DNA of 64,000 nucleotides, from contig UQZO01000001.1 in the NCBI GenBank assembly GCA_900545545.1, positions 494,590-558,589 of the forward strand, written 5' to 3'. Under the pieces are notes generated by a model that worked only from the letters and a program-made list of their open reading frames with translations, ran no database searches and had not been told where the DNA came from. Shown one piece after another: positions 51,743 to 59,815 of the stretch. The first letter of the stretch is position 1; the number at the start of each line of letters is the position of its first letter. This stretch comes from an uncultured Subdoligranulum sp. GTDB taxonomy: Bacteria > Bacillota > Clostridia > Oscillospirales > Ruminococcaceae. The position numbers and the translations under genes are program-made.

Positions 51743-52378
51743 TTACCCATCTGCGCGCGTCAATACCACAAGACCATGCCCGGCACGGCATTGCATATGC
51801 GCTACCGGCGCTGTAAACTCGTTGCTTGTACCCAGCGGATAATCGAGTTCCGACAGAGTTGCGTCCCGGAGCGGATAATAAACGCCCTCCATGGTAACGC
51901 CGGTCATCGGCGCCCCCAGGGCAAAGACGGACAGATACATCCAGTCTTTGCGTTCCAGATGCAGCGGCTGTTCAGGCAAAAGATAGTGCATCTCGCTCTT
52001 GGCATCTGCAAGGATAACCTTTACGCCATGCATTGCCAGATACAGGCCGGTGGACACGTTCGCAAACATATGTTCAATACGGGCGCCGCCCAAGGCCCCC
52101 AACAGAACGACTTCCTTATACCCATTTTCTACCAGCCATTTGGCTGCAAACTGGGTATCGGTATCATCTTTTACGTGGGGCAATACGATGGTCTGACGAT
52201 CCGTCTGCGGCTGTGGAGCAGAATCGAAATCTCCTACGATAAGATCAGGCCGGACGCCGAGTTTTGCGGCATTACGATACCCTGCATCACAGGCAACGAT
52301 AAAATCGCCCGGCTGAAGATACACGGACATTTCCGGTTCAACCGGTACCGCCGAAAATACCACAGCTCGTTTGTTCAT
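51743..52378 (-). CDS. thiN: thiamine pyrophosphokinase
   Basis: 211-residue kinase that makes thiamine diphosphate. The catalytic/binding run DLIVGDFDSA (about 46-55), DDTDTQFA and the GGARIEHMFANV segment (GGRxDH-like with R-I-E-H) are visible. The start at 52378 overlaps the rsgA stop as ATGA. Its cofactor product is needed by Dxs at the other end of the window. Confidence 0.93.
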   Translation of the reverse strand: MNKRAVVFSAVPVEPEMSVYLQPGDFIVACDAGYRNAAKLGVRPDLIVGDFDSAPQPQTDRQTIVLPHVKDDTDTQFAAKWLVENGYKEVVLLGALGGARIEHMFANVSTGLYLAMHGVKVILADAKSEMHYLLPEQPLHLERKDWMYLSVFALGAPMTGVTMEGVYYPLRDATLSELDYPLGTSNEFTAPVAHMQCRAGHGLVVLTRADG

Positions 52379-53250
52379 CGTTCCCACTCTTTCCGGGCAC
52401 TGGCTTCTTCATACATAGCCAGATAACTGGCATACCGGGTTTTGCTGATCTTCCCCTCGTCTACAGCCTCACGGACTGCACAGCCCGTTTCGCTGCGATG
52501 GGAACATCCCGTAAAGCGGCATTGTCCGAAATACGGTTCAAATTCCGGGAAGGTATGCTGCAAATCCTCTTTGGGAATTCGGCAAAGCTTCTGTGCCTCC
52601 AGGCTGGCAAAACCCGGCGTATCCGCCAGACGTCCGCCACAGACCTCGAAAATTTCTACCTCGCGCGTGGTATGCCGGCCACGGCCAAGTTTTTGGCTGA
52701 TCTGACCGGTCTCGCGCTTGAGTTCCGGTGCCAGCGTATTCAGCAGCGTAGATTTCCCTACACCGGAGTTTCCGCAGAAAGCACACAGGTGCCCCTGAAT
52801 ATAACCGCGGATGGTTTCCAGCCCTTCTCCGGTTTCATAATTCAGCTGAATCAGCGGAATGCCACTGGTAGCATAGGCGTGGGACAGCATGTCTGCTGCT
52901 GCCAGGTCTGCCTTGGTCACCACCAGTACCGGCTGTACATCTTTATAGATGGCGGCGGCCGCCAATTCATCCAGCACCAGCGTACTGGGAACCGGCTGTG
53001 TTGTGCTTGCAACGATAAACAGCACATCGAGGTTTGCCACCGGAGGACGGATAAAGACGTTCTTGCGCGGCAAAATCTCATCGATCATGGTTTTATCCGG
53101 CGAGAGTACCACGTTATCCCCCGCCACCGGTGAGATTCCACGCTTGCGGAAGATGCCGCGGGCCTTACATTCGACGATGCCTTCTTCGGTACGGACGTAA
53201 TAAAAACCGCCAATGCCTTTGGTGATATAGTTCATTGTTTCATGCATCAT
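52375..53250 (-). CDS. rsgA: small ribosomal subunit biogenesis GTPase RsgA
   Basis: 291-residue circularly permuted GTPase. An OB-fold (about 10-70) precedes the G4 motif VTKADL, then P-loop GNSGVGKST and DTPGFASLE, and a C-terminal zinc site with the cysteines and histidines of CRFTGCSHRSETGC. The start at 53250 overlaps the prkC stop (TAATG); an ATG five codons inside is also possible. Confidence 0.95.
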   Translation of the reverse strand: MMHETMNYITKGIGGFYYVRTEEGIVECKARGIFRKRGISPVAGDNVVLSPDKTMIDEILPRKNVFIRPPVANLDVLFIVASTTQPVPSTLVLDELAAAAIYKDVQPVLVVTKADLAAADMLSHAYATSGIPLIQLNYETGEGLETIRGYIQGHLCAFCGNSGVGKSTLLNTLAPELKRETGQISQKLGRGRHTTREVEIFEVCGGRLADTPGFASLEAQKLCRIPKEDLQHTFPEFEPYFGQCRFTGCSHRSETGCAVREAVDEGKISKTRYASYLAMYEEASARKEWER

Positions 53251-55151
53251 TACTTAGGATTGCCTTCCGCATCGCAAAGCTCGCCGTTTTCATTCCACAT
53301 GGTTCCATCGGAAAGCTGATGAATCTGGTGTTTGCCGTCACTGCTCCACCACCAGCTCTCCTGAATGCCACCATCACCCGTACTCGGTGCCGGCGTTTCC
53401 ACGGGCGTTTCCGGCACACCGGTAGAAACCACCAGCGTGATAATAGAGCTGATTCGTGCCTCCGAACCGGCCTGCGGCGTCTGGCTCAGCACCGTGCCGG
53501 CAGGCTCACTGCTGGCCTGTTCGATCACACGAACCGAGAAGTTCAGAACTTTCAGATCGTTCTTGGCATCATCCAAAGTCTTGCCGGTCACACTGGGCAC
53601 AGGGTTGGTTGTGCTCTTGACGGCGCGGCTGACGTAGAGAATGACGGTAGAATTGCCCTCTACCGTTTCACCGGCAGCGGGGCTGGTGTAAATAACGGCG
53701 CCGTTGGCGACGGTATTGTCCTGCATAGGCTTTTGCAGAACATTCAGTCCCATATCCTTCAACGTCTGTTCGGCATCTGCCGCCACCATATTCTTGGTCT
53801 CGGGGATGGTAACATACTGTGTGCCCAGACTGACCGTCAGCGTGATTTTCTGCCCCTCTTTCACAGTACGCCCCGCCTTGGGGCTCTGGCGGATGATCGT
53901 TCCCGCTGGATAGGTGGAGTTATACTCCTCGGCTTCCTGCAGTTTCAGCAGCGTATTGTAGTCCGATGCACGGTATTCATCCAGCGTCATGCCCACAAAA
54001 TTGATGATGGTTACATCATCGCGATTGGAGAACAACAGGTTGCTGGAGTTGGTGAAAATCAGATAAATCAGGATGGCAGCACCAATGACAAAGGCCACTG
54101 CCATGCCGAAGAAAATGGGCAGGACAGAAAAAGGCTTTTTGCCCTTACTGGCCTTTTTGCTGGATTTGCTGCGTCCGGGGTTGTTGGTACCGGCACGGCG
54201 CGCATCACCGGTACGAATATTGCTGCCTTTAGCGCCGGGTTTGGTGCTGTTGACAACGCGATTGATGTTCTTTTGCGGATTGTCCTGCATATTTCTGTAC
54301 TCATACTCAAAGCGTGCCGAAGGGTTACGCTTAAATTCTTCGATCGCATCCAGCATTTCCTGGGCGCTCTGATACCGTTTGGCGGGGTCTTTTTCCATCG
54401 CCTTCTCGGTGATCTGGCGCAGTCCTTCGGGCACGTTGGGTGCAACCTGCGCCAGGGGTTTGGCTTTATCGGAAATCTGCATGATCGCAATGGATACAGC
54501 CCCGTCGCCGTCAAACGGCAGCTTGCCGGAAAGCATCTCATACAGCATGACGCCTACCGAATAAATATCGGTGCGAGCATCCGTTTTGTCGCCCTTGGCC
54601 TGCTCGGGGCTGATATAGTGTACCGAGCCGATGGCCTTATCGCTGACGGTCTGGCTTTGCGCGCGGGAGAAGCGTGCAATACCAAAGTCCATCATCTTGA
54701 TGGAACCATCTGCCAGCAACATGATGTTCTGCGGCTTCACATCGCGGTGAATGATGCCTTTGGAATGCGCATGCTGCAAGGCACCCAGAACCTGTGTGGC
54801 AAAGTGCACGGTTTCTTTCCAGGTCAAAGCACCGCCACGCTGCTTCAAATACTCTTTCAGGGTGATGCCATCCACATATTCCATCACGATATACTGGAGT
54901 TTATCCGTAACCGAAACATCGTACACCTTGACGATGTTCGGATGATCCAGAATCGAAATCGCTTTGGATTCATTTTTGAACCGGCGGACGAGTTCCTCAT
55001 TATCCAGGAATTCTTCTTTCAGTACTTTTACGGCTATGGCATTGCCTGTTTTTTCGTCAACACCACGGTACACGTTGGCCATACCGCCAACGCCGACCAG
55101 GCTTTGAATCAAATACCGGCCATCCAGTCGTCTCCCAATCAGATTATCCAT
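53250..55151 (-). CDS. prkC: PASTA-domain Ser/Thr protein kinase PrkC
   Basis: 633-residue receptor kinase. Kinase domain with K42, HRDVKPQN (135-142) and DFG (155-157); basic juxtamembrane region; membrane helix 342-366; three PASTA domains (about 378-442, 446-509, 516-577) that sense muropeptides. After the PASTA domains comes an unusual acidic, tryptophan-rich tail (ESWWWSSDGKHQIHQLSDG) of about 45 residues. PrkC is linked to spore germination and wall growth. Overlaps prpC by 8 bases. Confidence 0.96.
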   Translation of the reverse strand: MDNLIGRRLDGRYLIQSLVGVGGMANVYRGVDEKTGNAIAVKVLKEEFLDNEELVRRFKNESKAISILDHPNIVKVYDVSVTDKLQYIVMEYVDGITLKEYLKQRGGALTWKETVHFATQVLGALQHAHSKGIIHRDVKPQNIMLLADGSIKMMDFGIARFSRAQSQTVSDKAIGSVHYISPEQAKGDKTDARTDIYSVGVMLYEMLSGKLPFDGDGAVSIAIMQISDKAKPLAQVAPNVPEGLRQITEKAMEKDPAKRYQSAQEMLDAIEEFKRNPSARFEYEYRNMQDNPQKNINRVVNSTKPGAKGSNIRTGDARRAGTNNPGRSKSSKKASKGKKPFSVLPIFFGMAVAFVIGAAILIYLIFTNSSNLLFSNRDDVTIINFVGMTLDEYRASDYNTLLKLQEAEEYNSTYPAGTIIRQSPKAGRTVKEGQKITLTVSLGTQYVTIPETKNMVAADAEQTLKDMGLNVLQKPMQDNTVANGAVIYTSPAAGETVEGNSTVILYVSRAVKSTTNPVPSVTGKTLDDAKNDLKVLNFSVRVIEQASSEPAGTVLSQTPQAGSEARISSIITLVVSTGVPETPVETPAPSTGDGGIQESWWWSSDGKHQIHQLSDGTMWNENGELCDAEGNPK

Positions 55152-55893
55152 TGTTGACCTCCGTTGTTTCCACGCCCATAAGCAAAACCGTAATATTGTC
55201 CTGACCGCCCGCCTGCAGTGCGCGGTCTACCAGAATACTGGTTGCATCAAAGAACGGAACCTCTTTCAGGATCCGTGCGATCTCACTGTCCGGGATCATA
55301 TTGGTTAAACCGTCTGTGCAGAGCAGAAGAATGTCCCCCGCTTCGATTTCACAGCGATTGTATTCCGGAACAATGTTGGCTGCCACGCCCAAGGCCCGGG
55401 TGATCAGGTTTTTCTGCGGGTGCAGAGATGCCTGTTCCCGGGTGATCTGCCCGCTGTCGACCAGCTGCTGCACCATGGAGTGATCTCGTGTAATCTGGCG
55501 AAGATTGCCCTCATGGTACAGGTAGGCTCGGGAGTCTCCGGCGTGGACGATATGCGCGCATCCGTTGCCCGCATAGGCACAAACGCCGGTGGTTCCCATC
55601 CCCAGCATCTCGGGATCAGAGGTCGCTTTGTCATACACCGCGCGATTGGTCACATCGAACCCGCGCATGATAAAGCTTTTTTCTCCGCCCGGCTGCAGCG
55701 CACGCATCTGGCGGGCAAAGTATTGCTGCATCGTATCGGTGGCAATGCGGGCCGCAATGCGTCCCCCGTTTACGCCACCCATACCATCACATACAATGCC
55801 CCAAGCGGTACCGCCCGCCAGTTGCTGCGCACAGTAATTATCCTGGTTTTCCTGGCGACAACTACCGATGTCGGTGATTGCGGCGATCTTCAT
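55144..55893 (-). CDS. prpC: PP2C-type protein phosphatase PrpC (Stp)
   Basis: 249-residue metal-dependent Ser/Thr phosphatase that reverses PrkC. The motifs DIGSCRQENQD (8-18), CDGMGG (35-40), HAGDSRAYL, TRDHS and LLLCTDGLTNM are all intact. Its partner kinase gene overlaps the 3' end. Confidence 0.95.
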   Translation of the reverse strand: MKIAAITDIGSCRQENQDNYCAQQLAGGTAWGIVCDGMGGVNGGRIAARIATDTMQQYFARQMRALQPGGEKSFIMRGFDVTNRAVYDKATSDPEMLGMGTTGVCAYAGNGCAHIVHAGDSRAYLYHEGNLRQITRDHSMVQQLVDSGQITREQASLHPQKNLITRALGVAANIVPEYNRCEIEAGDILLLCTDGLTNMIPDSEIARILKEVPFFDATSILVDRALQAGGQDNITVLLMGVETTEVNNG

Positions 55894-55957
55894 TCAGGAT
55901 GTTCCTTTCCGTGGTTTACTCTTTGAAGTAGTGCAGGATTGTTTCTGCCGTGTGCTG

Positions 55958-57004
55958 TCAGGTGGCAGCCTGCGCGTCCTCGCGCCGCAGCTGGCCACAA
56001 GCCGCACTGATATCCGTACCCAACCGGCGCCGTACCGTAGCGTTGACGCCAAGATGCTCCAGCTCCTGCTGGAAACGGCGCACATTGGCTTCATCGGTCG
56101 CCGAATACGGGCTGCCGTCCACCGGATTGATGGGGATCAGATTGACATGCGCCCCCATTCCCTGAATCAGGTGGGCCAGCTTATGGGCCATCTCCGAACT
56201 GTCATTTACGCCGCGCACCATGGAATACTCAAAGCTGATGCGGCGCCCCGTCTCTTTCTGATAACGGCGGCAGGCCGGGATCAATTCTTCCAGCGGGTAC
56301 GCATCGTTGACCGGCATCATACTCGAACGCGTTGCGTTATCCGGTGCATGCAGCGAGACAGAAAGCGTCAGTTGCAGATGCCGCTTGGCCAGCTCGTCGA
56401 TTTTCGGCACCAACCCGCAGGTGGAAAGGCTGATGTTGCGCATGCCGATGTTGACACCCTCGGGGCAGGAAATGATTTCAAGGAAATCCATCACATTTTT
56501 AAAGTTATGCAAGGGTTCCCCAATTCCCATCAGCACAATGTGAGAAACGCGCTCCCCGGAATCTTTTTGTGCTGTATAAATTTCACCGGCAATCTCTCCG
56601 GGGGTCAGGTCCCGCACACGCCCTGCCTGGGTGGATGCACAGAAACGGCATCCCATGGCACAGCCCACCTGCGTGGAAACACAAACGGTGTTTCCATATT
56701 TATACCGCATCAGAACCGTTTCAATACAGTTCCCGTCTGCCAGTTGCAGAAGGTACTTGACGGTACCATCCTTAGATTGCTGGCGACGCCGAATGGTAGG
56801 CACCGCAATGGTGCACTGTTCTTCCAGAACCGCCAAAAGGGTTTTGGGCTGGTCTGTCATCTGGGTGAACTCCGTCACCAGTTTCTGGTGCAACCACTTA
56901 AAAATCTGTTTTGCACGAAACTTCGGCTGCCCCAGCCCCACGATATAGGCTGTCAGAGCATCCAACGTAAGATCCGACAGACAGATTTTTTGTGTATCGT
57001 TCAC
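55958..57004 (-). CDS. rlmN: dual-specificity rRNA/tRNA methyltransferase RlmN
   Basis: 348-residue radical SAM enzyme that methylates C2 of A2503 in 23S rRNA and A37 of tRNAs. The cluster cysteines are in CAMGCRFCAST (C-x3-C-x2-C); the mechanism cysteine lies near the C-terminus in NATVRRRLGTDISAACGQL. Follows rsmB after 39 bases and precedes prpC by 64. Confidence 0.96.
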   Translation of the reverse strand: MNDTQKICLSDLTLDALTAYIVGLGQPKFRAKQIFKWLHQKLVTEFTQMTDQPKTLLAVLEEQCTIAVPTIRRRQQSKDGTVKYLLQLADGNCIETVLMRYKYGNTVCVSTQVGCAMGCRFCASTQAGRVRDLTPGEIAGEIYTAQKDSGERVSHIVLMGIGEPLHNFKNVMDFLEIISCPEGVNIGMRNISLSTCGLVPKIDELAKRHLQLTLSVSLHAPDNATRSSMMPVNDAYPLEELIPACRRYQKETGRRISFEYSMVRGVNDSSEMAHKLAHLIQGMGAHVNLIPINPVDGSPYSATDEANVRRFQQELEHLGVNATVRRRLGTDISAACGQLRREDAQAAT

Positions 57005-57043
57005 GTGAGCTCCCCCTTTCCCATTCTATAGTATAAAACAAAA

Positions 57044-58357
57044 TTATGTCGAAAGTTTTTCCAAAATGGCTACAAAAAAGCCGTCTGTCCCCGTTTTTTG
57101 CGGCAGAAACAGCGTTCCGCAGGCTTCCACATGCATACCGGGCAAAAGAATTTCCGGCTTGACTACGTGAAATTCCGGGTTGTTTTTCAGGAAAAGCTCG
57201 ATTTGCGCCTGGTTCTCCTGAAAATTGACTGTACAGGTAGAATACACCAAACGGCCGTTTTCGGCAAGAGAATCCGCTCCATTTTGCATGATTTTTTGCT
57301 GGATGGCGCACAAATTCTCCATACCGTCCAAATCTTTATAACGGATGTCCGGCTTTTTGGCAATGACCCCCAGCCCGGAACAAGGCACATCACATAACAC
57401 CCGATCGAACTTGCCCAGCGCAGGATTCGGAATCGTGGCATCATTCTGGATGGCCTTGGCACAGGTAATGCCGCAGCGATGGAACGCTTTGTCTATGAGC
57501 GGTACCCGCGAAGAGACCGCCTCCCCGCTGACCAACTCACCCGTATTCTGCATTTCCTGTGCCAGTGTCAGGCTTTTGCCGCCCGGTGCCGCACAGAAAT
57601 CCAGCACTCTTTGCCCGGGGTGTGCCTGTACGCACAGCGCAGCGAACTGGCTTGCCAGTCCCTGCACATGATAGGCCCCTTTGGCAAAAGACTCGCCGGC
57701 AGCCGGCGACCCCTGGAAATCCACCAAAAGCGCATGGGGCCAAGGCCCTTGCTCCACGGCATGGCCTTCCTGCTGCAATGCTTTCGTTAAGGCTTCATCC
57801 GTAGTTTTCAATGTGTTGACACGGATCACAGACTTGGGACGGTTGCGGAATGCCGCCGCCATGGCAAAGGCATCCTCGGCATACTGTTCATAGAACAGCT
57901 GTGCTACCGCAGAAGAAAGGCAATAGTAGGTCTGCAACCGTTCCATCGGATCAGTAAATGAATCCTCCTGCACCGGCAGCTGCGCCGCGCGGCGCAACAC
58001 CGCATTGACCATCCCCGAAGCGCTGGTCTTGCCCATGGCTTTGGTAAGTTTGACCGATTCATTGACAGCCGCCGGAAGCGGCACATCCATATACCGCGCC
58101 TGGGCCAGTCCCGCACGAAGAATGGCACGTACCGGCGCATCCAGTTTGGCTACCGGTTTCTTGCAGAAATGATTCAGCAAATAATCCAGCAGCGGCTGGT
58201 ATTCCAGTACCGTGTAAAAAATCCGCGCCGCAAACGCAGCATCGCGCGTTTCCAAAGGAGACGTACATTTTTTCAGTTCTGCATCCAGTACCAGATTGGC
58301 ATACCCGGCCTGTTCCTGGTGCATCAACGCCTTGACGGCCAGACGGCGCGGCGTCAC
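57044..58357 (-). CDS. rsmB: 16S rRNA m5C967 methyltransferase RsmB
   Basis: 437 residues with an N-terminal NusB-like RNA-binding domain (1-140) and a SAM-dependent methylase domain. SAM motif DFCAAPGGKS, the catalytic VPCSGLGV and STCTVNFQENQ are visible, with both active-site cysteines. Overlaps the fmt stop by 4 bases (ATGA). Confidence 0.95.
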   Translation of the reverse strand: MTPRRLAVKALMHQEQAGYANLVLDAELKKCTSPLETRDAAFAARIFYTVLEYQPLLDYLLNHFCKKPVAKLDAPVRAILRAGLAQARYMDVPLPAAVNESVKLTKAMGKTSASGMVNAVLRRAAQLPVQEDSFTDPMERLQTYYCLSSAVAQLFYEQYAEDAFAMAAAFRNRPKSVIRVNTLKTTDEALTKALQQEGHAVEQGPWPHALLVDFQGSPAAGESFAKGAYHVQGLASQFAALCVQAHPGQRVLDFCAAPGGKSLTLAQEMQNTGELVSGEAVSSRVPLIDKAFHRCGITCAKAIQNDATIPNPALGKFDRVLCDVPCSGLGVIAKKPDIRYKDLDGMENLCAIQQKIMQNGADSLAENGRLVYSTCTVNFQENQAQIELFLKNNPEFHVVKPEILLPGMHVEACGTLFLPQKTGTDGFFVAILEKLST

Positions 58358-59274
58358 AGGCTGTCCCCCACTTTCAGGCGGCGCCCGGCTGCCCAGGCCG
58401 TACCGGCCATAGGCTTCCCGCCTTCCGGCGTTACCGTCAGCAGCTCCACTGCGCCATTTTCTGCCGCAATGGTCAACGGTTTAAGTGCCAAGACCGTTCC
58501 GGGGGCAGCACTATGCGTTTCTTTGGCAATGCGGCATTCCAAAACCTTGATCCGCTTTCCGTCCTGTTCAAACCAGGCAACCGGCCAGGGGTTCATGCCG
58601 CGCACCCAGTTGTGGATATGCCCGGCATCCTGGGTGAAATCAAACCGCGCCATATCTTTGTTTAGCGGCGGTGCCAGCGATGCCAGCTCATGCTGCTGCG
58701 GCACAGGGGTCAGCTGACCGGCCTGGAGTTTTTCCAGTGCCGTCACCAGTGTTTTGGCCCCCAGTGCGCTGACTCGGTCGAACAGCTGGCCGCTGGTTTC
58801 TTCCGGGTCAATCTGCACCGGTTCCACCATCAGAACATCGCCGGTATCCAGTCCCTCATCCAACTGCATGATAGACACGCCTGTGCGTTCGTCGCCGTTG
58901 AGTACTGCCCACTGAATCGGTGCGGAACCGCGGTATTTCGGCAGCAGCGAAACATGCAGATTGATACAGCCATAGGGGGCAACGTGCAGAAGCTGCGGCG
59001 GAATAATGCAGCCATACGCCACCACCACAATAATATCCGGCGCCAGTTCCCTAATCACATCATCGGAGGAACCGTCACGCAGGGTACGCGGCTGATAAAC
59101 CGGTATGCCGTGCTGCTCCGCCAACTGCTTGACCGGCGGCGCCGTCAAAATCTGCTTACGGCCTACAGGTTTATCCCGGCGGGTAAAAACTGCGCAGATC
59201 TCGTGTCCCGCTTCGATAAGGGCCTCAAGACTTTCAGCCGCAATATCAGGGGTGCCCATGAACAGGATTTTCAT
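58354..59274 (-). CDS. fmt: methionyl-tRNA formyltransferase
   Basis: 306-residue enzyme that formylates initiator Met-tRNA. Start KILFMGTPDIAAESLEAL, formyl-donor loop HVSLLPKYRGSAPIQWA and DTGDVL are diagnostic, followed by the C-terminal tRNA-binding OB domain. Paired with def, which removes the formyl group, three bases upstream. Confidence 0.96.
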   Translation of the reverse strand: MKILFMGTPDIAAESLEALIEAGHEICAVFTRRDKPVGRKQILTAPPVKQLAEQHGIPVYQPRTLRDGSSDDVIRELAPDIIVVVAYGCIIPPQLLHVAPYGCINLHVSLLPKYRGSAPIQWAVLNGDERTGVSIMQLDEGLDTGDVLMVEPVQIDPEETSGQLFDRVSALGAKTLVTALEKLQAGQLTPVPQQHELASLAPPLNKDMARFDFTQDAGHIHNWVRGMNPWPVAWFEQDGKRIKVLECRIAKETHSAAPGTVLALKPLTIAAENGAVELLTVTPEGGKPMAGTAWAAGRRLKVGDSL

Positions 59275-59277
59275 GCA

Positions 59278-59793
59278 TTAGTCCTCGTTTTCTTCGGGGT
59301 AATCGTCTTCATAAAAATGGGTGGCCAGGTCCATAATCGTAACGCCGTCCAGATGGTTGTTCTCATGCTGGATGCAGCGCGCGAGCATGTCATCGGCTTC
59401 CATTTCAAACCATTCGCCGTGACGATCCTGGGCCTTCACCTTGACATGCTTGGCACGGGAAATGGCGCCATTATGTCCCGGGAAAGAAAGGCAGCCTTCA
59501 TAAAGCTCCACCTTTTCATCGCTGAGTTCCAGAATCTCAGGATTGATGAACTCGATAAACTTGTATTCGTAATTTTCGGGAACCTCTTCGGGCATATCCC
59601 GGTCATCCAGGCAGATAAACAGGCGGCGCATCATGCCGACCTGCGGACCGGCCAGGCCCAGGCCATTGGCATCCAGCAGCGTTTCTTTCATATCGTCCAG
59701 CAAAACACCCAGACGATCATCAAATTTGGTTACGGGGCGGCAAACTTTTTTCAGGATCGGATCGCCGTCCTGAACGATGGTACGAAGTGCCAT
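59278..59793 (-). CDS. def: peptide deformylase
   Basis: 171-residue metalloenzyme. The three motifs are GLGLAGPQVG, EGCLSFPG and QHENNHLDG; the Cys of the second and the two His of HENNH bind the metal. The fourth residue of the last motif is Asn where HExDH is usual. An acidic C-terminus is present. Confidence 0.95.
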   Translation of the reverse strand: MALRTIVQDGDPILKKVCRPVTKFDDRLGVLLDDMKETLLDANGLGLAGPQVGMMRRLFICLDDRDMPEEVPENYEYKFIEFINPEILELSDEKVELYEGCLSFPGHNGAISRAKHVKVKAQDRHGEWFEMEADDMLARCIQHENNHLDGVTIMDLATHFYEDDYPEENED

Positions 59794-59815
59794 AAGGAAA
59801 TTACCTCCAATAATG

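Noticed and set aside
51679..51750. Upstream in-frame extension of spoVM beginning inside thiN
   Set aside because: The internal GAGGTG site and the fixed length of the SpoVM family favour the downstream ATG.
53235..55157. 640-codon plus-strand open frame opposite prkC
   Set aside because: Mirrors prkC almost exactly; lacks any domain or start signal.
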